Shown here piece by piece: positions 21,546-32,398 of a stretch of DNA of 64,000 nt. Position numbers and translations under genes: made by a program. Source of the DNA: Allantophomopsis cytisporea (lineage: Eukaryota; Ascomycota; Leotiomycetes; Phacidiales; Phacidiaceae); the NCBI GenBank assembly GCA_024752435.1, contig CP103033.1:930001-994000 (forward strand), in the 5' to 3' direction. Below the pieces are notes generated by a model. It was not told the origin of the DNA. It did no database searches and worked only from the letters and a program-made list of their open reading frames with translations. Each line of letters starts with the position of its first letter. The first letter of the stretch is position 1.

Positions 21546-24500
21546 ATGATCGCTACATCAGCCGACTCCGTACCAGCCGAATCTTCAAAGTCGGCTGATG
21601 CTTCACAACTACTTCCACAAAAGAATATGATCCCTCCACCAGCTAAATCTTCACAGGTTGGCAATTTAGAGTCAGCCGACGTCATAATCATGATTGATCC
21701 TGGAACGGTTGAGTCTAAGTGTGCGATACTTGAAGTAACTGACGATATACGCAATCGCGCTCGGGGACTCAATAGGCCACTTCGAATTTCGGATCTTGGT
21801 AATAAGATCCAATGCATTCCTGGCGATCCTTATCAGAAGATCGAGATTTGCAAATCATGGATATACTACGACCCGCAAGAAGGTGCCAGAAATCCGGTCC
21901 TCACCGGGAGTGACGTCTCACAAATACTTGACAGCCGTGACGACTATTTCGACATGTCTAGACTCGTTTCAAACTGGAAACTAGGGTACGGTTCACCTAA
22001 AGACCCTAACACCAAAAGAGTCCAGCAAGATCTTGAAATACAAGCTCAAATTTTAGGCAAAGAGTCGCGTAGGGACTTTGCAAAGGACTGGGCCCGATAC
22101 CATCTGTTGGCAAAGATTATTGCAAGGATTCCTCGTCTGCTTGTACAGCGTCAATTCAGGAGAGAAAGAACTAGGATAGGAATCAGTGTACCTCCAGGAT
22201 GGTATAAAGTGCATGCAGAGCTGCTAAAGGACTTGACTCCTCCAGGATTTGAAGACAGTCAAATGTTTGTGATTCTCGAAACAGACGCTACATTTCGATC
22301 CTGGATTAGTGACAATGCAGAAGTAGGTTGTCTATCTCAAGCATGGTCGGAGCTATCGACAAAAACTAACAACTCTGTAGGAGGCCCTCTGTACTCAAGC
22401 CGTGTTGAACTGTGGTGGTGGTACCGTCGTAAGTTATCTATATTCGAGGTCTATCAATTGGAATGTTATACTTATTTTGGTTGTTTATAGGACGGCTCAA
22501 GTTACATTCCAACAAACGGAAAAGGGGATTATAGGAAAGCGCATGTCGATACTAGTAAATTGGAAAACCCCCTTATGATAAGCACGGAGCTTATAAATCT
22601 ATAGGTAGTCACTATGGTTCAGAAGCTATTTCTGAGGCATTTGAACAAGCACTCCGTTCAAAACTTCCGGAAGACCTTCCTAATCGGGATCTTGCTTGTC
22701 GGCGGGCCAGGATAGGTTTTGAGTGGTACAAGACGAGGTTTGGGTCTGACGAGCGAAGAATAGACTTGCACCGTGTTTCTCTGTGGAGTATTATCGAATC
22801 TGATAGTTTCAAAAACTTCCAGAACCAGTATTTCTACTTCAACTAGTAAGTTCTTATCAACAAGTACAATTCTGGCGCTAATATCCTGATTTAGTGATGA
22901 AGTTGAGACTTTCTTTCAACCTACCTTGGATTCGATGTTCAAAATCGTCCAAAAGCATCTTGATGCGTTGACCCCTGAACAGAAGAGAAACTGCGTAAGA
23001 CCCCGGAGCTCGGTTGATCATTTCGTTCAAGAGCTAAGCTGTATTATATAGACAGTCGTTTTCACTGGAGGTGGGAGTGGGAGCCCCTATCTCGAGCGAA
23101 AGCTCAGAGCATTTGTACAACCACAAGTCTCTAAGTTTTGTGTCGTTAACAGTATAATCCAGTACGTGCTTATTCGAGAATCCTTCTGCCTTCTATTTTT
23201 CATTTTTCATTTTTTCTTCGAGTGTAACTTCCTTGCTCATGCATATGCAGAAAAGATAAAATTCTGGAAGGTGGCATTGGAGCACTCATCAATCCATCTT
23301 GTATCCAGCAATTATATGTACACACTCAGAGTGAGGGGTTTCTTGAGCTACTCCAGGTAAGGAAGACAGAAAGATTGAACAAGGGGCTTCGTACAGCCGA
23401 ACATTTCGAGGAAAGACGTAGAAACTACATACTTAGGTGCTTATGGTTTCATAAAGATGTGAGTATTTTGCCTCATTTGCGTTAGCCAGTACCCTTAAAT
23501 AATGAGCTACTTCCAGGGAGACAGCTATGAGCGAGGCAAGGAGTGGAGAATTGATGGGACCCTCTGGACGGACTTTATGGATTCGACGTATCTCAGAAAG
23601 CGAGAGCAGATCATACAGACAGGCAAACACATTGACGATACTTTTTTCAAGTTCCAAGAGCAGATCATCAAAAGCGACCAACATCCTGGCGATGCTGAGT
23701 TCTCGCCCATTAATGAGAGAGGATGGCTGAACACAGCCAATGGGAATAGGGGTAAGATATGCCAAGTTAAAACACAGCAACACTTGCATTAACAATTTGT
23801 ATAGTTCACGCAAAATACTGGTGCCTAAACTGGGACCTTGACAATAAAATCTCGGTTACTAAACATCTCACCAAGACGAGTCACATTATAAACGGCGAAA
23901 GAATACCCTATTATCGCTTAGATTACAGCCATTGGATTAGAGTTAACCGGGAGGGCAAGACAGAGTTTGGCCTTCAGGTAATGAAGAAACCCTCGCGCAA
24001 TCGTGACCTTAAGGGCCTCGATATTGTTAGCTGGGAAGAAGCCGAAGAGACAAAAGCAACCAAACTAACTACCGCTGGCACAATCCGAAAACCATATCAC
24101 TCCCAGACAGAAGAGCATGGTCTTAAGTCAGACGATGATTGCAATAGTGTGGAAGATTCGGACGATGAATTCGACAAAAAGCTTATAGAGCGCCAAACAC
24201 AAGAACAAGACTTGACAGGGCCAAGTAGTCACAGGGAACCTTCTACACGCCCGTCTAGCTCTCAAATTCAATCAGTGTCTGGAAGAGTGAACAGCCACGT
24301 TGCCCAATCCTCTTTTTCGACCCTTCCGAGAATTCATCGAGACATTCCTGGTTATCCTCGCCCTTGTTCAGTTCGGAATGTTCAAGAATCTAAATTTCGC
24401 CATCACGATAGCAGAGGAGATGAGGCGATGATTGAAGACAACGAAAGTTCCGTGGTTCGTGTACGAAGCTCTCGATATTCTGGTAGTTATTATATCCCAG

Positions 24501-24820
24501 AACTTCCTACTCATTTTCATTCTAAAAAGGGGAAAGAGAGAATGGTTGAGGAGGATAATGAGTCTGTGGATCAGCAAACGTCTCAATCTACCAGTCGTCC
24601 AAACTTGACCGCCTCTCGTCCTTCCAGCTCCTCCAAAAAAAAGCGGAGAACGAATGAGGGCGATGGAGAACTAGGAAGCACCGGGGCCCGAAGTCCTTTG
24701 ATTGATGATGATACCAATAACCGGGTGCGTCAAAGATGTTTCGCGGCCATCAATACCTCTAAGAAAAGAGTGAGGTTCGAACATGGTGACTCGTGGATAG
24801 AAGAGAGCGAGATATCATGA
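21546..24820 (+). CDS. Fungal Hsp70-like (HSPA12-type) ATPase with a long disordered tail
   Basis: Predicted 932 residues from nine exons: 21546-22322, 22381-22428, 22491-22554, 22605-22845, 22895-22994, 23052-23161, 23251-23458, 23517-23751, 23805-24820. The actin/Hsp70 fold is indicated by three nucleotide-site motifs in order: IIMIDPGTVESKCAIL near residue 51 (phosphate-1, usual form IDFGTTxS), VLNCGGGTVDGSSY (phosphate-2) and VVFTGGGSGSPYLERKL (adenosine motif). This order is that of HSPA12-like proteins, which lack the canonical substrate-binding domain. The last ~290 residues are hydrophilic and Ser-rich with basic clusters (SSSKKKRRTN, SKKRVRFEHG) that could be nuclear localisation signals. 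The phosphate-1 motif has Pro for Phe and has lost the TT pair, so ATP binding may be weak. Very small exons (48, 64 bp) make the middle of the model less certain. Function is unknown. Confidence 0.75.
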
Positions 24821-24938
24821 GATCAAAGAAGGTTGGCAAGAGGTGATGAACAGATAGAGAAAATGAAGTATAATTTATTTGATAAACACGCGAATTAATG
24901 CTTCGTGTCCAAGAGACAAAAGATCTCGCTTTCGAGTA

Positions 24939-25407
24939 CTATATGTGACGTGCAGAATTCCAAATGGAGACATCATCAGTTACGCTCTGGGTATTGCCAT
25001 TTGGAGTCGTGAACGTAGATGTACCTGGATCGTGCCAGCCTTTTAAGGGTATAAGAGGCGGGATGAGCAGTTTCGCCCAATTGACACTACCATCTTTATT
25101 CCGCACCTAGATACTGCTATCAAAATGCTATTCTTTGAGGCGCTGACTAAGAAATACATACCGGAGGATTGAATGATTTGGTTGAAGTCAGTAGAGTTGT
25201 GGCCACGGGCTCAACAATCACTTCGGAAATCTCCTATGATGGTCAGCATATTCTCTGGCTAGTAACAGTCACTTAACGTACAATCGTAATTATATGCAGC
25301 TCTGGCGTGTTGGTGTTGGGAGTATCTGGCTTTTTGTCGTTTTGTGCATACGTTGAGCCGAGGATGGCCATCAAAAGAAGAATACTGAGGGCTTTGAAGT
25401 AAGCCAT
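24939..25407 (-). CDS. Small secreted cysteine-free protein, unrecognised
   Basis: Three short exons, 25407-25282, 25233-25162 and 25106-24939, all joined in phase 0, give 121 residues. Each is too short to stand out as an open frame. Support: the protein opens with a textbook signal peptide (MAYFKALSILLLMAILGSTYA, cleavage likely after STYA), both introns have good borders (GTACGT..ATAG, GTATGT..CTAG), and the exon lengths (126, 72 and 168 bp) are exact. The mature chain is about 100 residues, without cysteine, Thr/Pro/Asn-rich at the start and with the central KLLIPPLIPLKGWHDPG. I know no family with this pattern. It is convergent with the Hsp70-like gene, 118 bp between stop codons. Confidence 0.6.
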
Positions 25408-26212
25408 GGTGTACTGGTACGAACAAGAACCAGAAAGATGTTGATGAAATGAGCCACAATCAATAAACAGTTGCCAAATGTGTATTTATATAAGAATCTT
25501 GTCTCCGGGGCCTTCTCCGGAATGCTGAAGCTTGACAGTCAGAGCAACTACTCAAAAATGAGCTAAGAAATATATCTAAAGCAAGATTAGCACATGCTTG
25601 CCTACAAAGTAGAGTTGATAAAAGCTCTCTTTTCGTGTTTTATGATCCAAGTTAATCCTAATAAATGTAAGCTCGAACGTGGCTCGTTCATCTCTGCTCT
25701 GACGCAAGATATCAACCTAGAACAATACATTCATGATTTGTCTAGAAGTAATTAATGATGCAGCGCGCCTCAGTCTCACAATTTCTACATAGTATCAATG
25801 GTACAGAATGATTACTATAAGTGAATGTTTCGTAGCGTTACCTCCAACGCCTAGAGAATAGTGGCCATCGTTATGTGTATCTAGTGTGCCTACCCATTAC
25901 CTGACCTAGCAAAATACACTTACAATCCATGCCCGACCAGAATTCTAAGATACGAATAACGATATGATATGTCGTAAACTCATATCCTTGAGAGCATCTG
26001 GAGAAATATGGCTTAAGTTCAAGTAAGTAAACAAAAGTTACCGGATATCTTATCATGAGATATTCAGTAGCTATGACAGGATGAAATGGAATGTGATGCC
26101 TTGTAAGTAAGGCATAATACTTTACGCGTAGAGTCGCGTACGCCGCGTCGGCCATGCATAGTATTGTTTCCAAACATTAGTCGTTGAATCTTCATTCTTT
26201 TGTGCAGCAATC
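25408..26212. other. Intergenic region with promoters
   Basis: About 0.8 kb, AT-rich. It holds the promoters of the small secreted protein (left) and the polymerase delta subunit (right). The only distinct signal is the MCB-like box at 26124-26129. Confidence 0.6.
26124..26129. promoter_or_regulatory. MCB-type element (ACGCGT) upstream of POL31
   Basis: The element sits in TTTACGCGTA, 84 bp before the start codon, and is followed by further CGCG-rich bases. The same decamer occurs upstream of CDC6 in this window. ACGCGT is the core bound by MBF (Mbp1/Swi6) in yeasts, which drives G1/S transcription of replication genes. Binding here is inferred. Confidence 0.5.
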
Positions 26213-27922
26213 ATGGCGGTCGAAGCAGATATTACGAGTCTTATGCGTGCTCCAAGGTGAATCCTAAACCTTACAAGCAGTTTTTAACTGATATTAATAT
26301 ACAATAGTGAACAGACATTCGAACCCATCGAGCGCCTTCCTTCTAATTACACACCATTCGAGACATTTAAGCTCGAAAAAGAAAAACATTACCAGCAGCA
26401 ATATGGCGACATGTATTTCCTGCGACTCACTAAGCTCAAGCCGGCAGCTGAGGCTGTTGCCTCTGAAGCTTGGGATGGCTTCCAAATTGCTGGTGAGACA
26501 GTGAGAAAGGTAGAAAGAGTATTGGACGTAAGACAAGGCGAACTATGCTGGGTGACGGGCACCATCTACATGGAAATGCCTCTCAAACCGAATATTCTGG
26601 ACGACATCTCTAAAGATGTACGTACGGCCCGTGATAATGTTATGACGCAACTAATTGATTGAAGCACTGGATTTCGGCACCGCCTCCACGACAGAAATAT
26701 CTCTCACCAACTGGTCAAGACTTAACAATGCTTGAAGATGAATCTGGACGATTGCGACTTATCGGAACACCTCTCAACAGTGAAATGCTAGTCACTGGAT
26801 GCATCATTGCTGTAATGGGTACGGAGAACGCAAATGGAGATTTCGAAGTAGTGGATATTAAAGTCCCAGACCTTCCACCACAACAAGCTCGATGGACTAA
26901 GTCAGATGCTCCAGAATCTACGAGCGGTCAAGTCAAAGAACGGAATGCCAAGCGAGCAAAGCTCGAAGATCTTGACGAAGATATGGATAAGCCTCTTCCC
27001 GGAAGTGGCAGTAAAATCGCAATTGTGTCTGGTCTCGGTATATCTGGCACGTCCATGTCAAACTCATTACAACTAAACCTTCTTATGGAGTATCTTCTTG
27101 GAGAGGCTCATGATCCAACATCCCAACAGGCGACATCTCATATCAGTAGATTAATCATTGCCGGAAATTCGATAGCTTCAGACATTGACCCAGCAGTTCA
27201 AGATAGTATCGGAAATACACGAAAAGCACAGAAAAAGTATGGATATGATAGTAGTGCCTACAATCCTGCTCCAACCGCTCATCTCGATCAATTCCTCAGT
27301 GCGTTATTAACAAGTATGCCTGTTACCCTTATCCCCGGCGCAAGCGATCCTGCCAATGTTAGTCTTCCCCAACAGCCGATCCATCCAGCTATGTTTCCAC
27401 ATTCACGAGCCTATGCTGCGCCGCCTTCAACAAGTGGAAAGTCAGAACAATCACCTGGCTGGTTTGATGCCGTTACAAATCCTTGGGATGGGGAAATTGA
27501 GGGGTGGAAGGTTTTGGGTACTGGTGGTCAGAATGTCGACGATGTATTCAAATATGTTGAAAGTGAGGATCGCTTGGGGATGATGGAAGCAATGTGTAGA
27601 TGGAGATGTTGCGCACCAACTGCGCCCGATACTTTATGTAAATCTCCCGAGTTCTCTTCTTGTTAAAATTACTGATTGTGTTATAGGGAGTTATCCATTT
27701 CAGGACGACGATCCATTTGTGATCACCGCTTGTCCGCATTTGTTCTTTGTCGGCTCGCAACCAAAGTTTGATACAGCAGTTATCGAAGGGCCAGATGGTC
27801 AAACGGTAAGACTTATCGCTGTACCGAGATTTGCGGAGACTGGCGAAGTAGTACTGGTAGACTCTGAAACATTGGAAGTGGAGCGAATACAAATTCAAGT
27901 CTTCGACACAACGGCAACTTAG
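26213..27922 (+). CDS. POL31: DNA polymerase delta small (B) subunit
   Basis: Predicted 520 residues; exons 26213-26256, 26308-26617, 26665-27637 and 27687-27922. This is the second subunit of replicative polymerase delta, which holds the catalytic subunit and Pol32 together. The N-terminal OB-fold part includes NYTPFETFKLEKEKHYQQQY and YFLRLTKLKP; the phosphoesterase-like core shows SKIAIVSGLGISG, a long SHISRLIIAGNSIA segment, PVTLIPGASDPANVSLPQQP, HPAMFPHS and the NPWDGEIEGWKVLGTGGQN block, ending with CPHLFFVGSQPKFDT. Metal-binding residues of the ancestral phosphoesterase are lost, as usual for eukaryotic B subunits. Length is normal for the family. The tiny first exon is chosen because it gives an uninterrupted N-terminus in frame with a phase-2 intron. 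Confidence 0.95.
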
Positions 27923-28371
27923 ATAATTAATTTAACAGAACAAAAACTGACCGCATCAGTTCTTTTAAGTGATATCACCTGATCATATTGGATTGTCCCA
28001 TATTGCTATTAATGACGTTGATGGTTCTGAACAAAGGAGCGATTCCCAAGATTCCATGGCTTCCAATGTATGTATTGGTCTTGAGAATTAGGCAGTCCTA
28101 AAGTACTATTATATAAATGGTGCAATGTGCCTTATAAGTGACAAATATATGAAATCATATATATAAGATATAGCTATTCATGAAACTTTCAGAGGGCCTT
28201 ATTCCCTTCGAGTTTCTGATTTTTTCCTTCCCCTGTGAAATCCATCGAATCATCATCTTCGTCATCGTATCGGTATCAATTAAAATTTATAACAGGCAGA
28301 CTTCCTCTGACCAAGAAGCTCGACGTTACTACTGAAGAAGTTTGTGATCTCACAAATCGTTTGAGCGAGGA
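27923..28371. other. Intergenic region, no gene seen
   Basis: AT-rich spacer of 449 bp between two genes on the same strand. A short open frame runs into the start codon of the RING gene (TGA overlapping ATG); it is too short to support. Confidence 0.6.
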
Positions 28372-29560
28372 ATGAGCGCTATTTTTTGGGTCAAGATCGA
28401 GAGACTAGTACTCGAGGGACTGTATCATCTTACGAGGACTAATTCTGTTGCTTATCATTGGATGAAGTTCACCGTCCTACATCAAGCAACAACTTGGGAG
28501 CAATGGGAGCTAAGTATTGAGCGACTTCAAAATGCTTATCTCGTGGGATTGGAAATAACTCAGAAACATCTGGACGTCTTTCTGACATTCTATGCAGCAG
28601 CAAGGTATGGGCAGTTTCGACTTTACGGCATGACTTCTGCAGAAGTTGTAGCCTTTATCCTGGACTTTAACCGACTGTACCATAGCAATGCTATGAAGGA
28701 GTTTTGTGATTCGATTTCCAATACCAGTGAAATGTTTTGCGCATTAGAAGATGGAATCCGCGACAGCTTGGCCCTGGAAAGTGATGCTTGGAAGAAGCTT
28801 AAACGGACCCAAGCCAAAACGAAAGCTATGGTAGAAGCACTCGACCTCGACTACTCACCTGAAAATTTACTACGCGAAGTAAAAGACGAAAATTGTCCTA
28901 TCTGTTACAAGTATTACGCACCGCGATTCTTTCCGACAGTGGAGCACCAACCATTTGATACCCTATCGCATAAGGATGGCGAGGATGAGACTTTGCAGCG
29001 ATGTATTGGTCTTGCAGGGTTCAACATTCGTCCCTATATAGCCAACGAGAGGAACAAATGTCCTCAAAGAACGAAGTGTGGTCACGTAATGTGCGAAGGG
29101 GTCAGTTCCGTCTCCCATCATTAGTATTGATGGCCGTATCAAGATTAACTTTGTTACATTTTAGTGTTTGGTTACTTGGTTCAGCATCAAGACGACTTGT
29201 CCTATGTGTAGGCTTAAGCTTTTGGTGTCTCCTCTGGAGATTTGTGAAGAGGACTCTGAGTACGACTCTTCCATGGATAGAAATCACGAAGAAGATTCTG
29301 AGGGTAGCGCGTTTTCCGATGGAAATTCCAATGAAGTCAACGATGATTCACACGAATCTCATTATCACGAAAGTGTTGTTGACCAAGAGATAGTTCCTGA
29401 GTCAATCTCAATGACTATCGACCAGCAAAGTTACGTAACGACGACCAGGATACCACTATTGCACCAGACAGAGGAATTGCAGCCGAGGAGGAGATATCGA
29501 AGACCTGGACCTCATAACGCTCGCTCAGAACGCAGAGCTCGGTTGTCGAGAACTGTTTAG
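28372..29560 (+). CDS. RING-type zinc-finger protein with an enlarged first loop
   Basis: Predicted 374 residues; exons 28372-29100 and 29165-29560. Residues 1-170 are mainly helical with no recognised domain. A C3HC4 RING follows: C175-P-I-C178, C236-G-H238, C241-E-G-C244 and C255-P-M-C258. The intron falls exactly before C244, so only the spliced form has a complete finger. The stretch between the second and third ligand is 57 residues, longer than the common 9-39, and contains two additional cysteines. The last ~110 residues are acidic, Ser-rich and disordered, then Arg-rich. RING proteins are usually ubiquitin ligases; the substrate is unknown. Confidence 0.75.
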
Positions 29561-30027
29561 TTATCAAGAGCTGTAGAATTATTGACAGCTGTACGATTAG
29601 TCGAGCCTTATATTTGTTTAATGTCATACAATTGAAAAGATCATACAATGTTTGAGAGCCGACCTATTATTCTCACCATACAACATCTGGTGACTCATTG
29701 TGAAGGCTAAGAACAAGTATAGGAAACCTTTTTGTTCCAAAGCACTCAATGTTATGGTCAGATAATGTAGGTGAGTCGTAAAGACTCTACGCTACTCACA
29801 GAGATGTGCAACATGGTAATGGAATTACTAGCGTCAAACCATTTCCCCTCACATTATGCAACGACGAAATATATGGGTGTGTAGGTTCGATTTAAAGAAA
29901 GAATTAAGTATATAGGTAAGAAAGAAAGAAAAAAAAAAAACCATGTATACCCCGCCTCCGCTAATAAATAAAAAGTGATGTTGATTTCCCTCTTCACGAA
30001 GTAGCCACGGCTCTCAAAGTAACGCTC
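29561..30027. other. Intergenic spacer between convergent genes
   Basis: AT-rich 3' flanks of the RING gene and the 2EXR-like gene. It includes a (GAAA)n/A-tract at 29919-29940. Confidence 0.6.
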
Positions 30028-31266
30028 TCACAGCAGCTTACACTTTCCTTCCTCGATCGCCTTCTCACAGTTGTCAAATACCTCTTCAAAAACACCTTTA
30101 AGCTTTCGAAGATTATCCATAGCCTCCCTCTTGAGTGCCTTACGCATGACCTCAGCAACTGGATCTTTCGTAAGGAAGCGTAGCGATTCAAGCCCATCAC
30201 TCATAGTATCCATTTTCGAAGACTCGCCCGATTTGCTTACTGCCACAGCTTGTCCTCCAACATCAGTCGCCTTCTTTGCCTCTCCTGCATTTTCTTTATG
30301 TTTCTCTTTTGCAGCGCGCAGCTTGAGAACCTTGCGCTGAGTTGATTTCGAGTCCAAGTGCTGATTGTTAAGCGAGATCAAAACCTTCTTTCGTCCTGGG
30401 AGTTTGATAATAATATTGAATCTCTTGCACTGCAAACGGGGTATCAACGACATGATTTTCGAGCCCGCCCAGAAGAAGTCGGCAAAGGTGATGGCAGTAG
30501 GCTGCATACCTAATGCTGTCTCTGTCATTCCAACTCTCTGGGGCTGAACAACAATGGTCAGTGATTCCAGACATGATCCCGCTTCGACGAGCACACCAAT
30601 GCATTTTGCAGTCTGCTTCAAACCATCCTCCGACCATTCATTACGATCACAATCCACGACCACGTCTCGGAAGGACCTAAACCAGCGCTGGTCGATCAGT
30701 CTATCTGGCTTCCATTTGCGTTCTCTTCGGATAATTGCGTGGAAGACGTTGTTGCGATATAGAAAGCTGGCCCCTTCTTCTGCAAGCTGCTTGCACGTAT
30801 CCAAGATGACATGCGAGACTGATGAGGTGGGCTGCACGGCTTGCCAGTCCGAGTGTACGAGGATTGGTCCGGGATAGATTAGTAAGTAGCTGTAGATTAT
30901 TTCGCGAATTTCAAGTGAAATCCTCAGGAGCGGTGATCTGTCAGGACTGTTAGGAGTAGCAGGGGCTGGCTCTGAGGTTTCATTCATCAAACCACCTTGT
31001 CCGCGCTTTCGTGGTCTGGTTGCTCGACGACGCCTCTGAACGGCTGGTACTGGACCGCTGACTGGCATTCCCCATGTGAGATGGACAACCGAATTGGCAG
31101 AGAAGTTCTTAGTATGGTCAACCACTTCATCAGTCTCAGCATCACCATCATCCTCAGCCTCAGAAGTGCCAATGATTCGAGCTCCTGATAAGTGAGATGG
31201 GCGCTTCTTCTTTCTTGGTTGTTTTGGCTCAGATGAGTTCTGTGATGATTTGCGCTTAGGTGGCAT
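30028..31266 (-). CDS. 2EXR/F-box-like fungal protein with basic nuclear-type N-terminus
   Basis: Single exon, 412 residues. The first ~100 residues are basic and low-complexity (MPPKRKSSQNSS, QPRKKKRPSH, RRRRATRPRKRGQGG), consistent with a nuclear protein. The segment SPLLRISLEIREIIYSYLLI followed by ILDTCKQLAEEGASFLYRNN matches the pattern LPxEIRxxIYxxLL ... LLxTCRQIxxEAxxxLYxxN of the fungal 2EXR/F-box-like domain. The C-terminal part from about residue 310 is Lys/Glu-rich and probably coiled coil. Such genes are numerous in filamentous ascomycetes, and their function is mostly unknown; a role in protein recognition is inferred. Start ATG is the first in frame. Confidence 0.75.
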   Translation of the reverse strand: MPPKRKSSQNSSEPKQPRKKKRPSHLSGARIIGTSEAEDDGDAETDEVVDHTKNFSANSVVHLTWGMPVSGPVPAVQRRRRATRPRKRGQGGLMNETSEPAPATPNSPDRSPLLRISLEIREIIYSYLLIYPGPILVHSDWQAVQPTSSVSHVILDTCKQLAEEGASFLYRNNVFHAIIRRERKWKPDRLIDQRWFRSFRDVVVDCDRNEWSEDGLKQTAKCIGVLVEAGSCLESLTIVVQPQRVGMTETALGMQPTAITFADFFWAGSKIMSLIPRLQCKRFNIIIKLPGRKKVLISLNNQHLDSKSTQRKVLKLRAAKEKHKENAGEAKKATDVGGQAVAVSKSGESSKMDTMSDGLESLRFLTKDPVAEVMRKALKREAMDNLRKLKGVFEEVFDNCEKAIEEGKCKLL

Positions 31267-32398
31267 ATTGACTAGTGGTTCGAAGTGAGGCTTATGCGAA
31301 GGTGTGATAGATGATGGATGATGAAGTGCGAGAACTTGATACGATCAACTTGAGTTATGGATGTTTGAATTGCACTCGCAGAGAACTTTATGCTGTGGGT
31401 GTTTGGAATATGGATATGGAGCTGCGAAGACTTGGCGTCACTTGTAAACTGTGCCATATAATTTGGCAAAGCTGCTAGCGTGGCATACAACTCTGCATCT
31501 GTAGTTGACATCCTCAATTGATTAAAGAGTCGAAGTCATAAAATCTAGAAGTTGAGCTTAACGGCTATGATTTTCAAGTGCTACCAGATTGAATGGCGAG
31601 GCCGACGTGGAATATAGGATTGATGTGAGATAGGTAACCCAGCCATATTTAGACTGCTGTACATGAAGTCGTCCCAGTCTACTTGCTATTTGAATTTATC
31701 TAATCATCATATCTGCTCTTATGTACACCATGAGGCGACGGCTCATGTCAAGGTTGGGGTTATGAGAAGCTTCCTCATCGTAGAGCACCAGGATCAGTAT
31801 GGACTTTCCAATTTCCAGTGAAGAATATTCAAACACCAGTACTTCTCACATAGAAGGAAAGCATCTGTACATATAACCAAAATCCTCAGTCTTTTATACG
31901 CTTCAGGTTGCTATTGTGGTGCATACATCTCACCAAGACGTAACCAACTTCTAAGAACAGGGCCGTTACCCTAACCCGAATCACATACATCATAAGACAA
32001 TTAACCAACCACGATTGAGGTCGCCAATCAAAGCTCTGAGAGAATAACATTATAGGTTACCCTTGTTTTGGATATATTATGTTTTTGCATAAATCCGATG
32101 ACTATGTTGTTACGACCGGTCGATGTTCCATTAAGGAGACCTCGGTACAGCGCATCTGCAGCTCGCCGTAGCTCCAGGCATGTAGATTCTTATCGTGCTC
32201 ATCAACCCTGCACTGATTGGCTAGCGCAATCAACCCGCACACATGTAGTCATAGGTAGCCTCAACGCGATAGTTGAGCAGAACGCGCTCCTGAATCTCCT
32301 TCTCTCCTCCTCATCGACATTAACATCTGTGACAGCTCGACTTTCAACTCCTCCCTCATCGAACACCCCTCAGCTTCCAAACTTTCAGTCCTATCATC
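31267..32398. other. Intergenic region between divergent genes
   Basis: 1.1 kb. Short open frames only, with no supported gene. It holds the promoters of the 2EXR-like and R3H-associated genes. Confidence 0.6.
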
